From Bacteroidales bacterium 6E (lineage in GTDB: Bacteria; Bacteroidota; Bacteroidia; Bacteroidales; Prolixibacteraceae): 64,000 bases of DNA. Position 1 is the stretch's first letter; every line of letters begins with the position of its first letter. The stretch lies in contig DF970690.1 of the NCBI GenBank assembly GCA_001270045.2, forward strand, positions 530,369 through 594,368. The letters run 5' to 3'. The translations under genes were made by a program, and so were the position numbers. Under the pieces are notes generated by a model that was not told the origin of the DNA, did not search any database, and saw only the letters and a program-made list of their open reading frames with translations. This document shows positions 1 through 9,748 of this stretch, one piece after another.

Positions 1-520
1 CCCGGAGCAGGGCAAAACCTTCTTCATCGGTGTTGGCTGTAGTAACAAAAGTGATGTTCATTCCGTTGATCTTATTCACTTTATCAATATTGATTTCAGG
101 GAATATAATTTGTTCCGGAACGCCCAGTGTATAGTTGCCTCTACCGTCCATTTTACCTTCGATGCCACGGAAATCACGAATTCGTGGTAAAGCAACAGAT
201 ATGAGACGGTCGAGAAATTCGTACATCCGGTCGCGACGCAATGTAACACGCACGCCGATAGGCATTTTCTTTCTCAGCTTGAAATTGGAAATATCCTTTT
301 TCGAACGGGTTTGAACTGCCTTTTGACCAGCAATCATGGTCATTTCCTCAGTGGCAACTTCAATTATCTTTTTATCGGCTATTGAAGATCCAACACCCTG
401 GTTCAGGACAACCTTTTCCAGCCTTGGAACCTGCATAACGGTTTTATAGCTAAACTCCTTAACCAATGCAGGTACAATTTCTTCCTTATATTTCTTTTTA
501 AGGGTAGGTACGTAAGCCAT
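1..520 (-). CDS. rplE: 50S ribosomal protein L5, partial (C-terminus off the window)
   Basis: Reading on the minus strand from the ATG at 518-520, the product begins [14 protein letters not shown] and continues through the L5 signatures ([51 protein letters not shown]) without a stop to base 1, so about 173 residues are present and only the last few are missing. L5 binds 5S rRNA and helps form the central protuberance of the large subunit. Its ATG overlaps the TAA of rplX by one base (TAATG), which implies translational coupling. It is the last gene visible of the ribosomal operon, which must continue to the left (rpsN and rpsH are expected next from other genomes). Confidence 0.96.
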   Translation of the reverse strand, partial: MAYVPTLKKKYKEEIVPALVKEFSYKTVMQVPRLEKVVLNQGVGSSIADKKIIEVATEEMTMIAGQKAVQTRSKKDISNFKLRKKMPIGVRVTLRRDRMYEFLDRLISVALPRIRDFRGIEGKMDGRGNYTLGVPEQIIFPEINIDKVNKINGMNITFVTTANTDEEGFALLR

Positions 521-843
521 TACTTGATCTCCTCTCCAGATTTTTTGGAATAACGAACTAATTTTCCACTTTCATTCAGGCGCCTTCCTATACGGGTTGC
601 GGTTCCGGTTTTAGGATCCACAAGCATCAGATTAGAAATATGGATGGGTGCTTCCTTTTCCACAATACCTCCCTGAGGATACTCAGTATTCGGTTTAGTG
701 TGTTTTTTCATCATATTAACACCCTCCACAATAGCGCGGTTGGTTTTGCGAATAATTTCCAGTACGCGCCCTTTTTTACCGAGGTCGTCACCGGCAATTA
801 CCTGCACGGTATCACCTTTTTTAATGTGTAACTTCTTTTGCAT
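520..843 (-). CDS. rplX: 50S ribosomal protein L24
   Basis: This 107-residue protein carries the KOW motif near its N-terminus ([23 protein letters not shown]), the RNA-binding element of L24, followed by [13 protein letters not shown] and the [11 protein letters not shown] segment typical of the family. L24 is an early assembly initiator that binds the 5' end of 23S rRNA. The gene sits between rplN and rplE in the conserved order, 14 bases after rplN, and its stop overlaps the rplE start. Length and start are normal for the family. Confidence 0.97.
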   Translation of the reverse strand: MQKKLHIKKGDTVQVIAGDDLGKKGRVLEIIRKTNRAIVEGVNMMKKHTKPNTEYPQGGIVEKEAPIHISNLMLVDPKTGTATRIGRRLNESGKLVRYSKKSGEEIK

Positions 844-857
844 GGTTCTTTTCCTTA

Positions 858-1223
858 TTAAAGTACTTCAGGTGCAAGAGAAATGATTTTCATGTTTTGG
901 TCACGCAATTCACGGGCAACAGGGCCAAAAATACGTGTTCCTCTCATTTCACCGGCATTGTTCAATAAAACGACAGCATTATCATCAAAACGGATATAAG
1001 AGCCATCGTTACGACGAACTTCTTTTTTAGTACGAACCACAATCGCCTTCGAAACAGCACCTTTCTTTACATCGCTGCCCGGGATTGCACTTTTCACTGA
1101 TACAACAATGGTATCGCCGATACGGGCGTATCTTTTGCGGGTTCCACCCAGCACACGGATACACAATACTTCTTTGGCACCGCTGTTGTCAGCTACATTA
1201 CATCTTGTTTCCTGCTGTATCAT
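858..1223 (-). CDS. rplN: 50S ribosomal protein L14
   Basis: The 121-residue product starts [27 protein letters not shown] and ends [19 protein letters not shown], the canonical length and termini of L14. It binds 23S rRNA near the subunit interface and contacts L19 and the bridge to 16S rRNA. It follows rpsQ after only two bases, so the two are almost certainly co-translated within the S10-spc operon. Confidence 0.98.
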   Translation of the reverse strand: MIQQETRCNVADNSGAKEVLCIRVLGGTRKRYARIGDTIVVSVKSAIPGSDVKKGAVSKAIVVRTKKEVRRNDGSYIRFDDNAVVLLNNAGEMRGTRIFGPVARELRDQNMKIISLAPEVL

Positions 1224-1225
1224 GA

Positions 1226-1492
1226 TTACTTAGCCCTTTCAATGATTTCAACTAATCTCCAACATTTTTTCTTGCTCAGCGGACGAGTTTCCATAATGCG
1301 TACGGTATCGCCGATATTGCAGGTGTTGGTGTCGTCGTGCGCATAAAACTTCGTGGTTTTGTTGACGAATTTGCCATAAACCGCATGCTTTACCTTACGT
1401 CGTTCTGCGACAACAATGGTTTTATCCATCTTGTTGCTGACAACAACGCCGACACGCTCTTTTCTAAGGTTTCTTACTGTATTCTCTTCCAT
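1226..1492 (-). CDS. rpsQ: 30S ribosomal protein S17
   Basis: S17 is recognised by [33 protein letters not shown] and the conserved [32 protein letters not shown] segment. I place the start at the ATG at 1492, giving 88 residues beginning [15 protein letters not shown]; an upstream in-frame ATG at 1516 would run the gene into the end of rpmC and add eight residues not usual for S17. S17 is a primary 16S rRNA-binding protein needed early in 30S assembly. The gene lies 7 bases after rpmC. Confidence 0.96.
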   Translation of the reverse strand: MEENTVRNLRKERVGVVVSNKMDKTIVVAERRKVKHAVYGKFVNKTTKFYAHDDTNTCNIGDTVRIMETRPLSKKKCWRLVEIIERAK

Positions 1493-1499
1493 AGTTGAA

Positions 1500-1703
1500 T
1501 TAATTCTGATTTTCATTTAACTCCCTGCTGCGAAGAATAGTTTGTAACCTAGCAATATTCCTACGTGATTCCCTGATTTTCATCGGATTATCAAGAGGAG
1601 ATACGGCATGATTCAACCTCAGACGAACTAAGTTCTCCTGCTCAGTTTGTAAACGTTCAACAATCTCCTTGTTCGTTAATTCTTTAATTTCAGACGTTTT
1701 CAT
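1500..1703 (-). CDS. rpmC: 50S ribosomal protein L29
   Basis: A 67-residue, highly helical protein ([21 protein letters not shown]...) containing the [34 protein letters not shown] core of L29. L29 lies at the polypeptide exit tunnel next to L23 and forms part of the docking platform for trigger factor and SRP. It occupies its usual place between rplP and rpsQ. Confidence 0.97.
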   Translation of the reverse strand: MKTSEIKELTNKEIVERLQTEQENLVRLRLNHAVSPLDNPMKIRESRRNIARLQTILRSRELNENQN

Positions 1704-1718
1704 CCTTCAAATTTTAAC

Positions 1719-2138
1719 TTATTCGACATAATCACGTCTTACGACGAACTTGGTAGTAACCGGCAGTTTCTGAGCTGCCAGGCGCAGAGCTTCTTTAGCC
1801 GTTTCGAACGGTACACCATCAGCTTCGATAATGATACGTCCGGGTGTTATTGGGGCTACAAAAGCTTCGGGAGCACCTTTACCTTTACCCATACGTACTT
1901 CCGCAGGCTTTTTGGTAATAGGTTTGTCAGGGAAAATTCTGATCCAGATCTGACCCTGACGTTGCATATAACGGGTTACCGCAACCCTGGCAGATTCAAT
2001 CTGACGGCCGGTAATCCATGCTTCTTCCAATGATTTTATTCCGAAAGAACCGAAAGCAAGCTGGTTGCCACGATTGGCATTACCTTTCATCTTGCCCTTC
2101 TGGACTCTTCTGAATTTTACTCTTTTAGGCTGTAACAT
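1719..2138 (-). CDS. rplP: 50S ribosomal protein L16
   Basis: The 139-residue product begins [19 protein letters not shown] and shows the L16 signatures [44 protein letters not shown] and [17 protein letters not shown]16 organises the A-site and peptidyl-transferase region of 23S rRNA. Position and length are normal for the family. Confidence 0.98.
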   Translation of the reverse strand: MLQPKRVKFRRVQKGKMKGNANRGNQLAFGSFGIKSLEEAWITGRQIESARVAVTRYMQRQGQIWIRIFPDKPITKKPAEVRMGKGKGAPEAFVAPITPGRIIIEADGVPFETAKEALRLAAQKLPVTTKFVVRRDYVE

Positions 2139-2163
2139 CTCTTACAATTCTAGCGTGTTAGCA

Positions 2164-2877
2164 CTATTTTCTTCTTTTTCTATTACCAGCACCTTTCGGG
2201 GCACCACCTGTACGCTGTTGTTTAGAGCCTACATTTGGGGAAAGGTCACGGTTACCATATACCATACCTTTGCAGATCCAGACCTTAACACCGATCAAAC
2301 CGGTTTTGGTCAAACCTTCAGCCAATGCATAATCAATATCGGCACGGAGGGTATGCAAAGGTGTACGGCCGTCCTTGTACATTTCTGAGCGGGCCATCTC
2401 GGCACCGTTCAAACGACCTGACACAAGAACCTTGATTCCTTCTGCTCCCATTCTCATGGTTGAGGCGATAGCCATTTTAACTGCACGACGGTAGGCAATT
2501 TTACCTTCAATCTGACGTGCAATATTGCTGGCAACGATCTGAGCATCCAGTTCAGGTCTCTTGATTTCGAAAATGTTGATTTGTACTTCTTTACTGGTAA
2601 TCTTTTTCAGCTCTTCCTTCAGTTTGTCAACTTCCTGTCCGCCTTTACCAATAATAATACCCGGGCGTGAGGTGTGGACGGTGATGGTAATAAGCTTTAA
2701 AGTACGCTCAATGATAATCTTGGAGACACTGGCTTTAGATAACCGTGCATTAAGATATTCACGTATCTTCTGGTCTTCAACCAGCTTGTCACCGTAATTA
2801 TCACCACCAAACCAGTTGGAATCCCACCCTTTGATGAAACCCAGACGATTTGAAATCGGATTTACTTTTTGTCCCAT
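2164..2877 (-). CDS. rpsC: 30S ribosomal protein S3
   Basis: A 237-residue S3 with the N-terminal [23 protein letters not shown], a KH domain with the GxxG loop ([20 protein letters not shown]) around residue 75, and the C-terminal domain ([30 protein letters not shown]). The tail is basic ([16 protein letters not shown]). S3 forms part of the mRNA entry channel and its helicase activity. It starts 6 bases after rplV ends, in conserved order. Confidence 0.98.
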   Translation of the reverse strand: MGQKVNPISNRLGFIKGWDSNWFGGDNYGDKLVEDQKIREYLNARLSKASVSKIIIERTLKLITITVHTSRPGIIIGKGGQEVDKLKEELKKITSKEVQINIFEIKRPELDAQIVASNIARQIEGKIAYRRAVKMAIASTMRMGAEGIKVLVSGRLNGAEMARSEMYKDGRTPLHTLRADIDYALAEGLTKTGLIGVKVWICKGMVYGNRDLSPNVGSKQQRTGGAPKGAGNRKRRK

Positions 2878-2883
2878 GTATTA

Positions 2884-3303
2884 TTAATTAAGATTTTCAA
2901 CAACACTTTCATTCTTTTTGTCCACGTATATGGTCACATGGTTGGAACGTTTCCTGATCCGATGTGCGCGACCCTGGGGAGCCGGCCGTAATCTTTTCAG
3001 GATCCTTCCTGAATCAACCATAATTCGGCTTACAACAAGGGTGTTTTCTTCAATTCTTACACCTTCGTTTTTCGCCTGCCAGTTGGCAACGGCTGAAAGG
3101 AGTAATTTTTCCACCCTGCGTGAAGCTTCCTTGGACGAAAATTTCAGTACATCTAATGCCTTATTCACTTCCATTCCACGAATCATGTCGGCGACAAGCC
3201 GCATTTTCCTGGGAGAAGTGGGGCAATCTCTCAAAACAGCAAAATATTGTTGCTTTTTTTCTTCTTTACGTTTTTCAGCTGCTAATCTTTTTCTGGCACC
3301 CAT
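2884..3303 (-). CDS. rplV: 50S ribosomal protein L22
   Basis: A 139-residue L22 with a lysine-rich N-terminal extension of about 20 residues ([21 protein letters not shown]) ahead of the standard [19 protein letters not shown] core, then [12 protein letters not shown] and [18 protein letters not shown] at the tunnel-lining loop. L22 contacts all six 23S rRNA domains and narrows the exit tunnel with L4. To my knowledge the N-terminal extension is common in Bacteroidota L22 proteins. Confidence 0.97.
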   Translation of the reverse strand: MGARKRLAAEKRKEEKKQQYFAVLRDCPTSPRKMRLVADMIRGMEVNKALDVLKFSSKEASRRVEKLLLSAVANWQAKNEGVRIEENTLVVSRIMVDSGRILKRLRPAPQGRAHRIRKRSNHVTIYVDKKNESVVENLN

Positions 3304-3339
3304 TGGTCTTTAATTTTAAAATTACTAATGGCTCAATGC

Positions 3340-3606
3340 CTATTTCCTGTTACCAGCATGTCCCCTGAAAGTACGTGTCGGAGCAAACTCGCCAAGGCGA
3401 TGCCCTACCATATTTTCGGTAACATAAACCGGAATAAACTTATTTCCGTTATGTACCGCAACAGTGTGGCCGACAAAATCAGGAGAAATTACTGATGCTC
3501 TGGCCCAGGTTTTCACCACAGTCTTTTTACCGGATTCATTCATTGCCAGAATCTTTTTCTCCAGCTTATATGCGATGAACGGGCCCTTTTTTAACGAACG
3601 ACTCAT
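3340..3606 (-). CDS. rpsS: 30S ribosomal protein S19
   Basis: An 88-residue protein with the S19 pattern [72 protein letters not shown]19 forms a complex with S13 in the head of the 30S subunit. It lies between rplB and rplV as in the standard S10 operon. Confidence 0.98.
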   Translation of the reverse strand: MSRSLKKGPFIAYKLEKKILAMNESGKKTVVKTWARASVISPDFVGHTVAVHNGNKFIPVYVTENMVGHRLGEFAPTRTFRGHAGNRK

Positions 3607-3622
3607 GCTAATTTCCTTTTAA

Positions 3623-4447
3623 TTATTTCTTCCTGCGTTCCAGAATGTACCTATTGGATGCTTTCTTCGGAGTACGGGTTTTGTAGCCTTTAGCCAACAA
3701 GCCCTTCCTTGAACGGGGATGTCCTCCTGAAGCACGACCTTCACCACCACCCATGGGGTGATCAACCGGGTTCATCACGACACCACGTACTCTAGGACGA
3801 CGTCCAAGCCAACGTGAGCGACCTGCCTTACCAGATTTTTCAATGTTGTGGTCAGTGTTACCAACGATACCTACCGTTGCACGGCAAGTATTCAGTATCA
3901 TACGAATTTCGCCGGAAGGAAGCTTCAAAGTAGCATACTTGCCTTCCCGAGAGGTCAATTGAGCATAGGTTCCTGCACTACGTGCCATAACACCCCCTTG
4001 TCCAGGTTGTAGCTCAATGTTGTGAACAAGGGTGCCGAGTGGTATTTCTGATAAGGGCAATGTATTCCCAATTTCAGGATCGATACCGCTGCCACTAACT
4101 ACCTTCTGGCCCACACGCAACCCGTTTGGAGCCAAAATGTAACGTTTTTCACTGTCTTCATATACAAGAAGAGCAATGTTGGCAGTACGGTTAGGATCGT
4201 ACTGAATGGAATCGACAGTCGCAGAAATTCCGTCTTTGTTTCTTTTGAAATCAATGATACGGTATTTCCGCTTGTGTCCCCCACCTATATACCTCATTGT
4301 CATGCGGCCCTGGTTATTGCGACCACCAGTCTTCCGCAGGGGCTCTAACAATGATTTCTCAGGCGTAGAAGCAGTAATGGCGTCAAAAGCACTGATGATC
4401 TTGTGCCTCTGACCCGGAGTTACTGGATTAAATTTTCTTACTGCCAT
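3623..4447 (-). CDS. rplB: 50S ribosomal protein L2
   Basis: A 274-residue L2 with [23 protein letters not shown] near the N-terminus, the [21 protein letters not shown]-fold region, and the diagnostic C-terminal [25 protein letters not shown] segment, which contains the histidine implicated in peptidyl transfer and subunit association. Basic C-terminus ([13 protein letters not shown]). Normal length and operon position, 8 bases after rplW. Confidence 0.98.
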   Translation of the reverse strand: MAVRKFNPVTPGQRHKIISAFDAITASTPEKSLLEPLRKTGGRNNQGRMTMRYIGGGHKRKYRIIDFKRNKDGISATVDSIQYDPNRTANIALLVYEDSEKRYILAPNGLRVGQKVVSGSGIDPEIGNTLPLSEIPLGTLVHNIELQPGQGGVMARSAGTYAQLTSREGKYATLKLPSGEIRMILNTCRATVGIVGNTDHNIEKSGKAGRSRWLGRRPRVRGVVMNPVDHPMGGGEGRASGGHPRSRKGLLAKGYKTRTPKKASNRYILERRKK

Positions 4448-4454
4448 TTTTCAA

Positions 4455-4745
4455 TTATATATTACTGTAAAAATCAATAGTGTCTCCTTCTACAAGGGTA
4501 ACAATAGCTTTCTTGTAGATATTGGTTCTACCGGCAATTACTCCTGCTTTGGTGTATCTCGATTTTTTCTTTCCACCATAAATCATGGTATTTACCGTCT
4601 CCACTGATACGCCGTAGAGGCTTTCAATAGCAGTCTTGATCTGCTGTTTGGTAGCCTTCTTGTCGACGACAAAACCGAAACGGTTGAAGCGTTCGCTTTG
4701 TCCCGTCATTTTTTCGGTTACTATGGGCCTTATAAGTATATTCAT
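4455..4745 (-). CDS. rplW: 50S ribosomal protein L23
   Basis: A 96-residue L23 (MNILIRPIVTEKMTGQSERFNRFGFVVDKKATKQQIKTAIESLYGVSVETVNTM) that lines the exit tunnel and docks trigger factor. It follows rplD by 12 bases in the conserved order. Confidence 0.97.
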   Translation of the reverse strand: MNILIRPIVTEKMTGQSERFNRFGFVVDKKATKQQIKTAIESLYGVSVETVNTMIYGGKKKSRYTKAGVIAGRTNIYKKAIVTLVEGDTIDFYSNI

Positions 4746-4757
4746 CTTATTATGGTC

Positions 4758-5387
4758 TTAAATCTTAAATACTTCTGCAATCTTTTCGATTGAAGCTTCC
4801 AAAATAACAAGTGATTTCGCGTTGAGAATCTGATAAGTTGTTAGCTCTGAAGCAGTTACAACTGAAACGCCCTGTAAATTTCTGGAGGACAAATATAGAT
4901 TTTTATTTTCTTCCGGTAAAACGAAAAGTGACTTTTTATCAGATATTTTCAGATTATTGGTGATAGCTACCAGTTCCTTGGTTTTAGGAGCAGACAGATC
5001 AAAATTTTCAACAACCAAAATACTGTTGTCAAGCGCCTTGTAAGTCAAAGCTGATTTACGCGCCAATTGCTTTACCTTTTTGTTAAGTTTAAATCCATAA
5101 TTGCGCGGACGTGGTCCGAAAACCCGGCCTCCTCCAACAAATACCGGAGATGTGATCGCACCAGCACGGGCAGTACCGGTACCCTTTTGCTTTTTGATTT
5201 TTTTGGTACTTCCTGCAATTTCACCTCTCTCTTTACTCTTATGAGTTCCTTGCCTCTGATTAGCCAGATATTGTTTAACATCCAGGTATACGGCGTGATC
5301 ATTGGGCTCAATTCCGAAGATCTGTTCATCTAATGATACAGTCCGGCCGGTCTCTGTTCCTTTAATATTTAATACACTTAATTCCAT
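4758..5387 (-). CDS. rplD: 50S ribosomal protein L4
   Basis: A 209-residue L4 with the tunnel-loop signature [53 protein letters not shown]4 lines the exit tunnel opposite L22 and in Escherichia coli also autoregulates its operon; no leader of that type was identified here. The start ATG at 5387 lies 10 bases inside the end of rplC, consistent with translational coupling. Confidence 0.97.
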   Translation of the reverse strand: MELSVLNIKGTETGRTVSLDEQIFGIEPNDHAVYLDVKQYLANQRQGTHKSKERGEIAGSTKKIKKQKGTGTARAGAITSPVFVGGGRVFGPRPRNYGFKLNKKVKQLARKSALTYKALDNSILVVENFDLSAPKTKELVAITNNLKISDKKSLFVLPEENKNLYLSSRNLQGVSVVTASELTTYQILNAKSLVILEASIEKIAEVFKI

Positions 5388-6007
5388 TGTTTCCTGATTG
5401 AAATGTAAGAACCTTTAGGCCCCGGAATAGAACCTTTCAGAATGATAAGGTTTTGTTCGGGAATTACTTTTAATACCAACAGGTTTTCAATGGTAACCTT
5501 GTCACCACCCATACGACCTGCCATACGAAGGCCTTTGAAAACCCTTGAAGGATAAGAAGATGCCCCCAGTGAACCTGGAGCCCTGCCTCTGTTGTGCTGT
5601 CCATGTGTTCTTTGACCAACACCGCCAAATCCATGCCTTCTTACAACACCCTGGAAACCTTTACCTTTCGACATACCATCCACATCAACATAATCATTTT
5701 CGTGAAAAATGTCAACAGTGATAACATCACCCAGGTTATAGCTTTCCCTGAAAGTATCCTTAAATTCGGTCACTTTCTTTTTGGGTGCGGTACCGGCCTT
5801 TTTGCAGTGTCCAAACTCAGCTTTGGTAGCGCTCTTTTCACGCTTATCATCAAAGCCAAGCTGAAGTGCATGGTAGCCGTCCTTCTCAACGGTCTTAACC
5901 TGTGTAACAACACAGGGACCGGCTTCAATCACAGTGCATGGGATGTTTTTCCCCTCAACACTGAATACGGATGTCATTCCGATTTTTTTTCCAATAATAC
6001 CAGCCAT
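5378..6007 (-). CDS. rplC: 50S ribosomal protein L3
   Basis: A 209-residue L3 beginning [39 protein letters not shown], with the conserved [37 protein letters not shown] central extension that reaches toward the peptidyl-transferase centre. It overlaps rplD by 10 bases and follows rpsJ by 24 bases. Confidence 0.98.
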   Translation of the reverse strand: MAGIIGKKIGMTSVFSVEGKNIPCTVIEAGPCVVTQVKTVEKDGYHALQLGFDDKREKSATKAEFGHCKKAGTAPKKKVTEFKDTFRESYNLGDVITVDIFHENDYVDVDGMSKGKGFQGVVRRHGFGGVGQRTHGQHNRGRAPGSLGASSYPSRVFKGLRMAGRMGGDKVTIENLLVLKVIPEQNLIILKGSIPGPKGSYISIRKQWN

Positions 6008-6031
6008 TTTCGACTACTTTTTTAATGAATA

Positions 6032-6337
6032 TCAAACTTTAATTTCTACCTCAACACCACTGGGCAATTCAAGCTTCATCAGGGCGTCGATGGTTTTTGC
6101 CGTAGAACTGTAAATGTCAATCAGCCTCTTGTATGACGACAACTGAAACTGTTCCCTTGATTTTTTATTAACAAAGGTTGAACGCAAAACAGTAAAAACC
6201 CTGCGGTGAGTAGGAAGCGGAATAGGACCGCTTACCACAGCTCCGGTAGATTTAACCGTTTTGACGATCTTTTCAGCAGACTTGTCAACCAGATTGTGAT
6301 CGTACGATTGCAGTTTAATCCTGATTTTTTGACTCAT
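6032..6337 (-). CDS. rpsJ: 30S ribosomal protein S10
   Basis: A 101-residue S10 ([58 protein letters not shown]). S10 acts in the 30S head and, in other bacteria, in the NusB antitermination complex. It follows fusA by 20 bases, so the str and S10 clusters form one transcription unit. The tuf gene that separates them in many other phyla is absent, a layout usual in Bacteroidota. Confidence 0.98.
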   Translation of the reverse strand: MSQKIRIKLQSYDHNLVDKSAEKIVKTVKSTGAVVSGPIPLPTHRRVFTVLRSTFVNKKSREQFQLSSYKRLIDIYSSTAKTIDALMKLELPSGVEVEIKV

Positions 6338-6357
6338 AATGAGAATTGATTAATTTT

Positions 6358-8469
6358 TTATAATAAGTCTGTTCTTCCTTTAATTTCAGACAGAACCTTC
6401 TCTGCAAGACTGCGTGGTACTTCCTCGTAATGGCTGAATTCCATGGAAGAAGTGGCACGACCTGAAGAAAGTGTCCTGAGAACGGTAACGTAACCAAATT
6501 GCTCCGACAGCGGAACTTTGGCATGGATCACTCTAGCACCTGCCTTTGATTCCATATCACTGACATGGCCCCTTCGACGGTTAAGGTCACCGATTATATC
6601 ACCCATATATTCCTCAGGAGTAACAATCTCCAACTTCATGATAGGTTCAAGCAATTTTGGTGACGCTTTCGATGCAGCAGAGCGGAAAGCCTGCTTGGCA
6701 CAAATTTCAAAAGAAAGCTGGTCGGAGTCGACCGCATGGAAAGATCCGTCGAGAAGGGTGACCTTCAGACTGTCAAGTGGGTAACCTGCCAAAGGACCAT
6801 TTGAAAGAGACTCCTTGAAGCCTTTCTCAACCGACGGAATATATTCTCTTGGAATATTACCACCTTTAACCTGGTCAATGAATTGCAATCCGGTAACACC
6901 TTCATCAGCGGGTTCAATGCGAACTGATATGTCAGCAAATTTACCGCGTCCACCAGTTTGCTTCTTGAAAACCTCACGAAGGTCGACCGGTTTGGTAATA
7001 GCTTCCTTATATGCAACCTGCGGGGCACCCTGGTTACACTCTACCTTGAATTCACGTTTGAGACGATCAATGATGATCTCCAGGTGAAGTTCACCCATAC
7101 CACGAATAACCGTCTGACCAGAATCTGGATCACTTTGCACCCTGAAGGTAGGATCTTCTTCGGCCAATTTGGAAAGACCATTACCCAGCTTGTCCAAATC
7201 CTTCTGTGACTTCGGTTCAACTGCGATACCAATAACCGGCTCCGGGAAAACCATACTTTCCAACTCGATTGGATGATCGATGGCATGAAGCGTGTCACCA
7301 GTACGGATATCCTTGAATCCGACAGCCGCACAGATATCACCAGCTTCAATCACATCTTTTGGATTCTGCTTGTTACTGTGCATCTGGTACAACCGGGAAA
7401 TTCTTTCTTTCTTTCCGGTACGACTGTTAACCACAGCCATGCCTGACTCAATTTTTCCAGAGTATACACGAATATAACATAGCCTTCCCACAAATGGGTC
7501 GGTGGCAATCTTGAATGCAAGGGCAGCGAGTGGTTCGTCAGCATCAGGTTTACGTTCAATCCTGACTTCCTTGTCGCCGGGTTCATTTCCAACAACTGCT
7601 TCAACATCAAGCGGACTTGGCAGATAAGCACAAACCGCATTCAGGAGGCGTTGGATACCTTTATTTTTAAATGCTGAACCACACATCATTGGAACGATGT
7701 TCCCGCTGATTGTAGCTTTTCTGATGACCGCATGAATTTCTTCTGGTGTAATTGAATCCGGATCATCAAAATAACGCTCCAAAAGGGCGTCATCATGAGA
7801 AGCTGCTTCTTCCATCAGTTTGTCACGCCATTCTTCAGCTTGTTCAACCAGGTCAGCAGGAATTTCTTCTTCAACAAACTGGGTTCCCTGACCATCATCA
7901 AACCAACGGATGGCTTTCATGGCAATCAAGTCAACGACGCCTTCAAAGGTTTCTTCAGCGCCAATTGGAATTACAATCGGCACGGGATTTGCCTTCAATT
8001 TTTCACGGATATCGTTATACACCCTGAAAAAATCGGCACCCTGACGGTCCATTTTATTCACAAATGCGATAATCGGAACGCCATATTTGCCTGCTTGTCT
8101 CCATACAGTTTCAGACTGGGCTTCAACTCCGGCAACAGCGCAGAAAAGTGCAACCGCGCCGTCGAGAACCCGAAGGGACCTTTCCACTTCAACCGTGAAG
8201 TCAACGTGTCCGGGAGTATCAATTACGTTAATCTTATGTTCCTGGTCATTATACTTCCAGAAAGTTGTTGTTGCGGCAGATGTAATGGTAATACCCCTCT
8301 CCTGCTCCTGTTCCATCCAGTCCATAGTGGCGGCACCGTCGTGAACTTCACCCAGACGGTGTGTCAGACCGGTATAATACAGAATACGTTCGGATGTGGT
8401 GGTCTTACCGGCATCAATATGTGCCATGATCCCGATATTACGGGTATATTTCAGATCTTGTTTGGCCAT
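6358..8469 (-). CDS. fusA: Translation elongation factor G
   Basis: A 703-residue canonical EF-G, the translocation GTPase. The G domain is intact: P-loop [10 protein letters not shown], switch [23 protein letters not shown] with the catalytic histidine, and NKMD. Domain II ([17 protein letters not shown]), domain III, domain IV ([15 protein letters not shown]) and domain V ([25 protein letters not shown]) follow in order. It lies in the str operon after rpsG. A divergent EF-G paralogue is encoded at 15430-17586; this one is the housekeeping copy, judged by its operon and its complete GTPase motifs. Confidence 0.98.
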   Translation of the reverse strand: MAKQDLKYTRNIGIMAHIDAGKTTTSERILYYTGLTHRLGEVHDGAATMDWMEQEQERGITITSAATTTFWKYNDQEHKINVIDTPGHVDFTVEVERSLRVLDGAVALFCAVAGVEAQSETVWRQAGKYGVPIIAFVNKMDRQGADFFRVYNDIREKLKANPVPIVIPIGAEETFEGVVDLIAMKAIRWFDDGQGTQFVEEEIPADLVEQAEEWRDKLMEEAASHDDALLERYFDDPDSITPEEIHAVIRKATISGNIVPMMCGSAFKNKGIQRLLNAVCAYLPSPLDVEAVVGNEPGDKEVRIERKPDADEPLAALAFKIATDPFVGRLCYIRVYSGKIESGMAVVNSRTGKKERISRLYQMHSNKQNPKDVIEAGDICAAVGFKDIRTGDTLHAIDHPIELESMVFPEPVIGIAVEPKSQKDLDKLGNGLSKLAEEDPTFRVQSDPDSGQTVIRGMGELHLEIIIDRLKREFKVECNQGAPQVAYKEAITKPVDLREVFKKQTGGRGKFADISVRIEPADEGVTGLQFIDQVKGGNIPREYIPSVEKGFKESLSNGPLAGYPLDSLKVTLLDGSFHAVDSDQLSFEICAKQAFRSAASKASPKLLEPIMKLEIVTPEEYMGDIIGDLNRRRGHVSDMESKAGARVIHAKVPLSEQFGYVTVLRTLSSGRATSSMEFSHYEEVPRSLAEKVLSEIKGRTDLL

Positions 8470-8529
8470 TCTTTATTATTACTTATTTCTAATCCTTAAC
8501 TATCTATAAACTAAACCTGAGAATGACTA

Positions 8530-9006
8530 TTAAAACCTGAAATGTGCGAATGCACGGTTCGCTTCAGCCATGCGGTGGGTATCTTCTTTCTTTTTATAGG
8601 CTCCACCTTCCTGGTTGTAGGCTGCAACAATTTCGGCAGCCAGTTTGTCCGCCATTGATTTACCAGAACGTTTTGCCGCAAAGAGGATCAGGTTCTTGAT
8701 ACTGATGGCCACTTTACGTTCGTTTCTGATTTCCATGGGAACCTGGAAGTTGGCACCACCAACACGGCGGCTTTTTACCTCTACCTGGGGAGTAACATTT
8801 TCAAGAGCTTTCTTCCAGACATCAAGTGCCGGAACCTCGTCGTTTTTCAATTTTGTTGCAACGAGATCAAGTGTATCATAGAAAATGGAATAAGCGATCG
8901 ATTTTTTTCCATCTTTCATCAGGTCGTTTACAAACCTGGTCACCAAAACATCGTTGAAACGCGGATCAGGCAAAAGATGCCTCTTCTTTGGTTTTGACTT
9001 TCTCAT
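8530..9006 (-). CDS. rpsG: 30S ribosomal protein S7
   Basis: A 158-residue S7 ([70 protein letters not shown]). S7 nucleates assembly of the 30S head. In Escherichia coli S7 represses str-operon translation by binding the rpsL-rpsG intercistronic RNA. Here that intergenic region is 131 bases long and holds an imperfect hairpin (annotated separately). Confidence 0.98.
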   Translation of the reverse strand: MRKSKPKKRHLLPDPRFNDVLVTRFVNDLMKDGKKSIAYSIFYDTLDLVATKLKNDEVPALDVWKKALENVTPQVEVKSRRVGGANFQVPMEIRNERKVAISIKNLILFAAKRSGKSMADKLAAEIVAAYNQEGGAYKKKEDTHRMAEANRAFAHFRF

Positions 9007-9060
9007 CTTTAAAATTTTTAGTGTTATTTAAATTGGCTGCCCACAGGCGGTGTCTTCAGC

Positions 9061-9088
9061 GCATCTCCGGAAGACATTAGAGAGATGC
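9061..9088 (-). promoter_or_regulatory. Hairpin in the rpsL-rpsG intercistronic region (possible S7 autoregulatory site)
   Basis: GCATCTC at 9061-9067 can pair with GAGATGC at 9082-9088 across a 14-base loop in the 131-base gap between rpsL and rpsG. There is no T-run after it, so it is not a terminator. The corresponding gap in Escherichia coli is the S7 binding site; equivalence here is inference from position only. Confidence 0.3.
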
Positions 9089-9137
9089 TTCTTACTCAAC
9101 CAAACCACTAAGCAAATAACTTAAATGAACGAATGAA

Positions 9138-9542
9138 TTACTTTTTCTTGGCAGGAGTTGCTGCTTTTCCTGCTTTTGGTCTCTTGGCACCATATTTGGA
9201 GCGACGCTGTAAACGTCCTTCCACACCGGCAGTATCCAGAGCACCACGCACCAGGTGGTAACGTACACCGGGAAGGTCTTTCACCCTGCCTCCACGCACA
9301 AGCACGATAGAGTGTTCCTGCAGGTTGTGTCCTTCACCCGGAATATATGCGTTTACTTCCTTTCCGTTGGTCAGACGAACCCTGGCAACTTTACGCATTG
9401 CGGAATTCGGCTTCTTCGGAGTTGTAGTATAAACACGCACGCATACCCCACGACGTTGAGGACATGAATCTAAAGCCGGAGATTTACTCTTGTCGACTTT
9501 ACTTTGTCTTCCTTTCCTAACTAACTGTTGAATCGTTGGCAT
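9138..9542 (-). CDS. rpsL: 30S ribosomal protein S12
   Basis: A 134-residue S12 starting [24 protein letters not shown], with the conserved [36 protein letters not shown] and [21 protein letters not shown] decoding-centre segments. The K of TTTPKKPNS and the K/R of GGRVKDLPG, where streptomycin-resistance substitutions arise in other species, are wild type. I start the gene at the ATG at 9542; an in-frame ATG 81 bases upstream would add a non-conserved extension that overlaps the predicted promoter P2 and its leader. Confidence 0.97.
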   Translation of the reverse strand: MPTIQQLVRKGRQSKVDKSKSPALDSCPQRRGVCVRVYTTTPKKPNSAMRKVARVRLTNGKEVNAYIPGEGHNLQEHSIVLVRGGRVKDLPGVRYHLVRGALDTAGVEGRLQRRSKYGAKRPKAGKAATPAKKK

Positions 9543-9594
9543 AAATACCTGTTTTTTCTTCGTTATAAATATTAAAATTTCTAAAAATGGACTG

Positions 9595-9623
9595 CAAAAG
9601 TATTCATTTTTATTGAATCTCAA
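9595..9623 (-). promoter_or_regulatory. Promoter P2 of the str-S10 ribosomal operon
   Basis: On the minus strand, TTG (9623-9621) and TACTTTTG (9602-9595) are separated by 18 bases, matching the Bacteroidota -33/-7 consensus. Transcription would begin near 9588, leaving a leader of about 45 bases before the S12 ATG. Assigned from consensus match and spacing only. Confidence 0.6.
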
Positions 9624-9669
9624 TGGTTTTCAAAGCCAAAAAACATATTCCGGCTTTTAAAACGGCAGG

Positions 9670-9677
9670 CAAAAGTA
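9670..9677 (-). promoter_or_regulatory. Possible second (distal) -7 element for the ribosomal operon
   Basis: A second exact TAnnTTTG match, TACTTTTG read on the minus strand, lies 75 bases upstream of P2. The nearest upstream TTG leaves only 15 bases of spacer, so the -33 element is poor. Tandem promoters would be plausible for a ribosomal operon, but this one is less certain. Confidence 0.35.
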
Positions 9678-9748
9678 CAAATTTTGGGTTAACAATTACA
9701 GGGGGCACAAAAAAATCTTAAAAAAGATAACTTAAAACTCAAATAATA

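Noticed and set aside
7795-8499. 234-codon plus-strand ORF opposite fusA
   Set aside because: It is antisense to a fully conserved EF-G sequence and its translation has no domain character.
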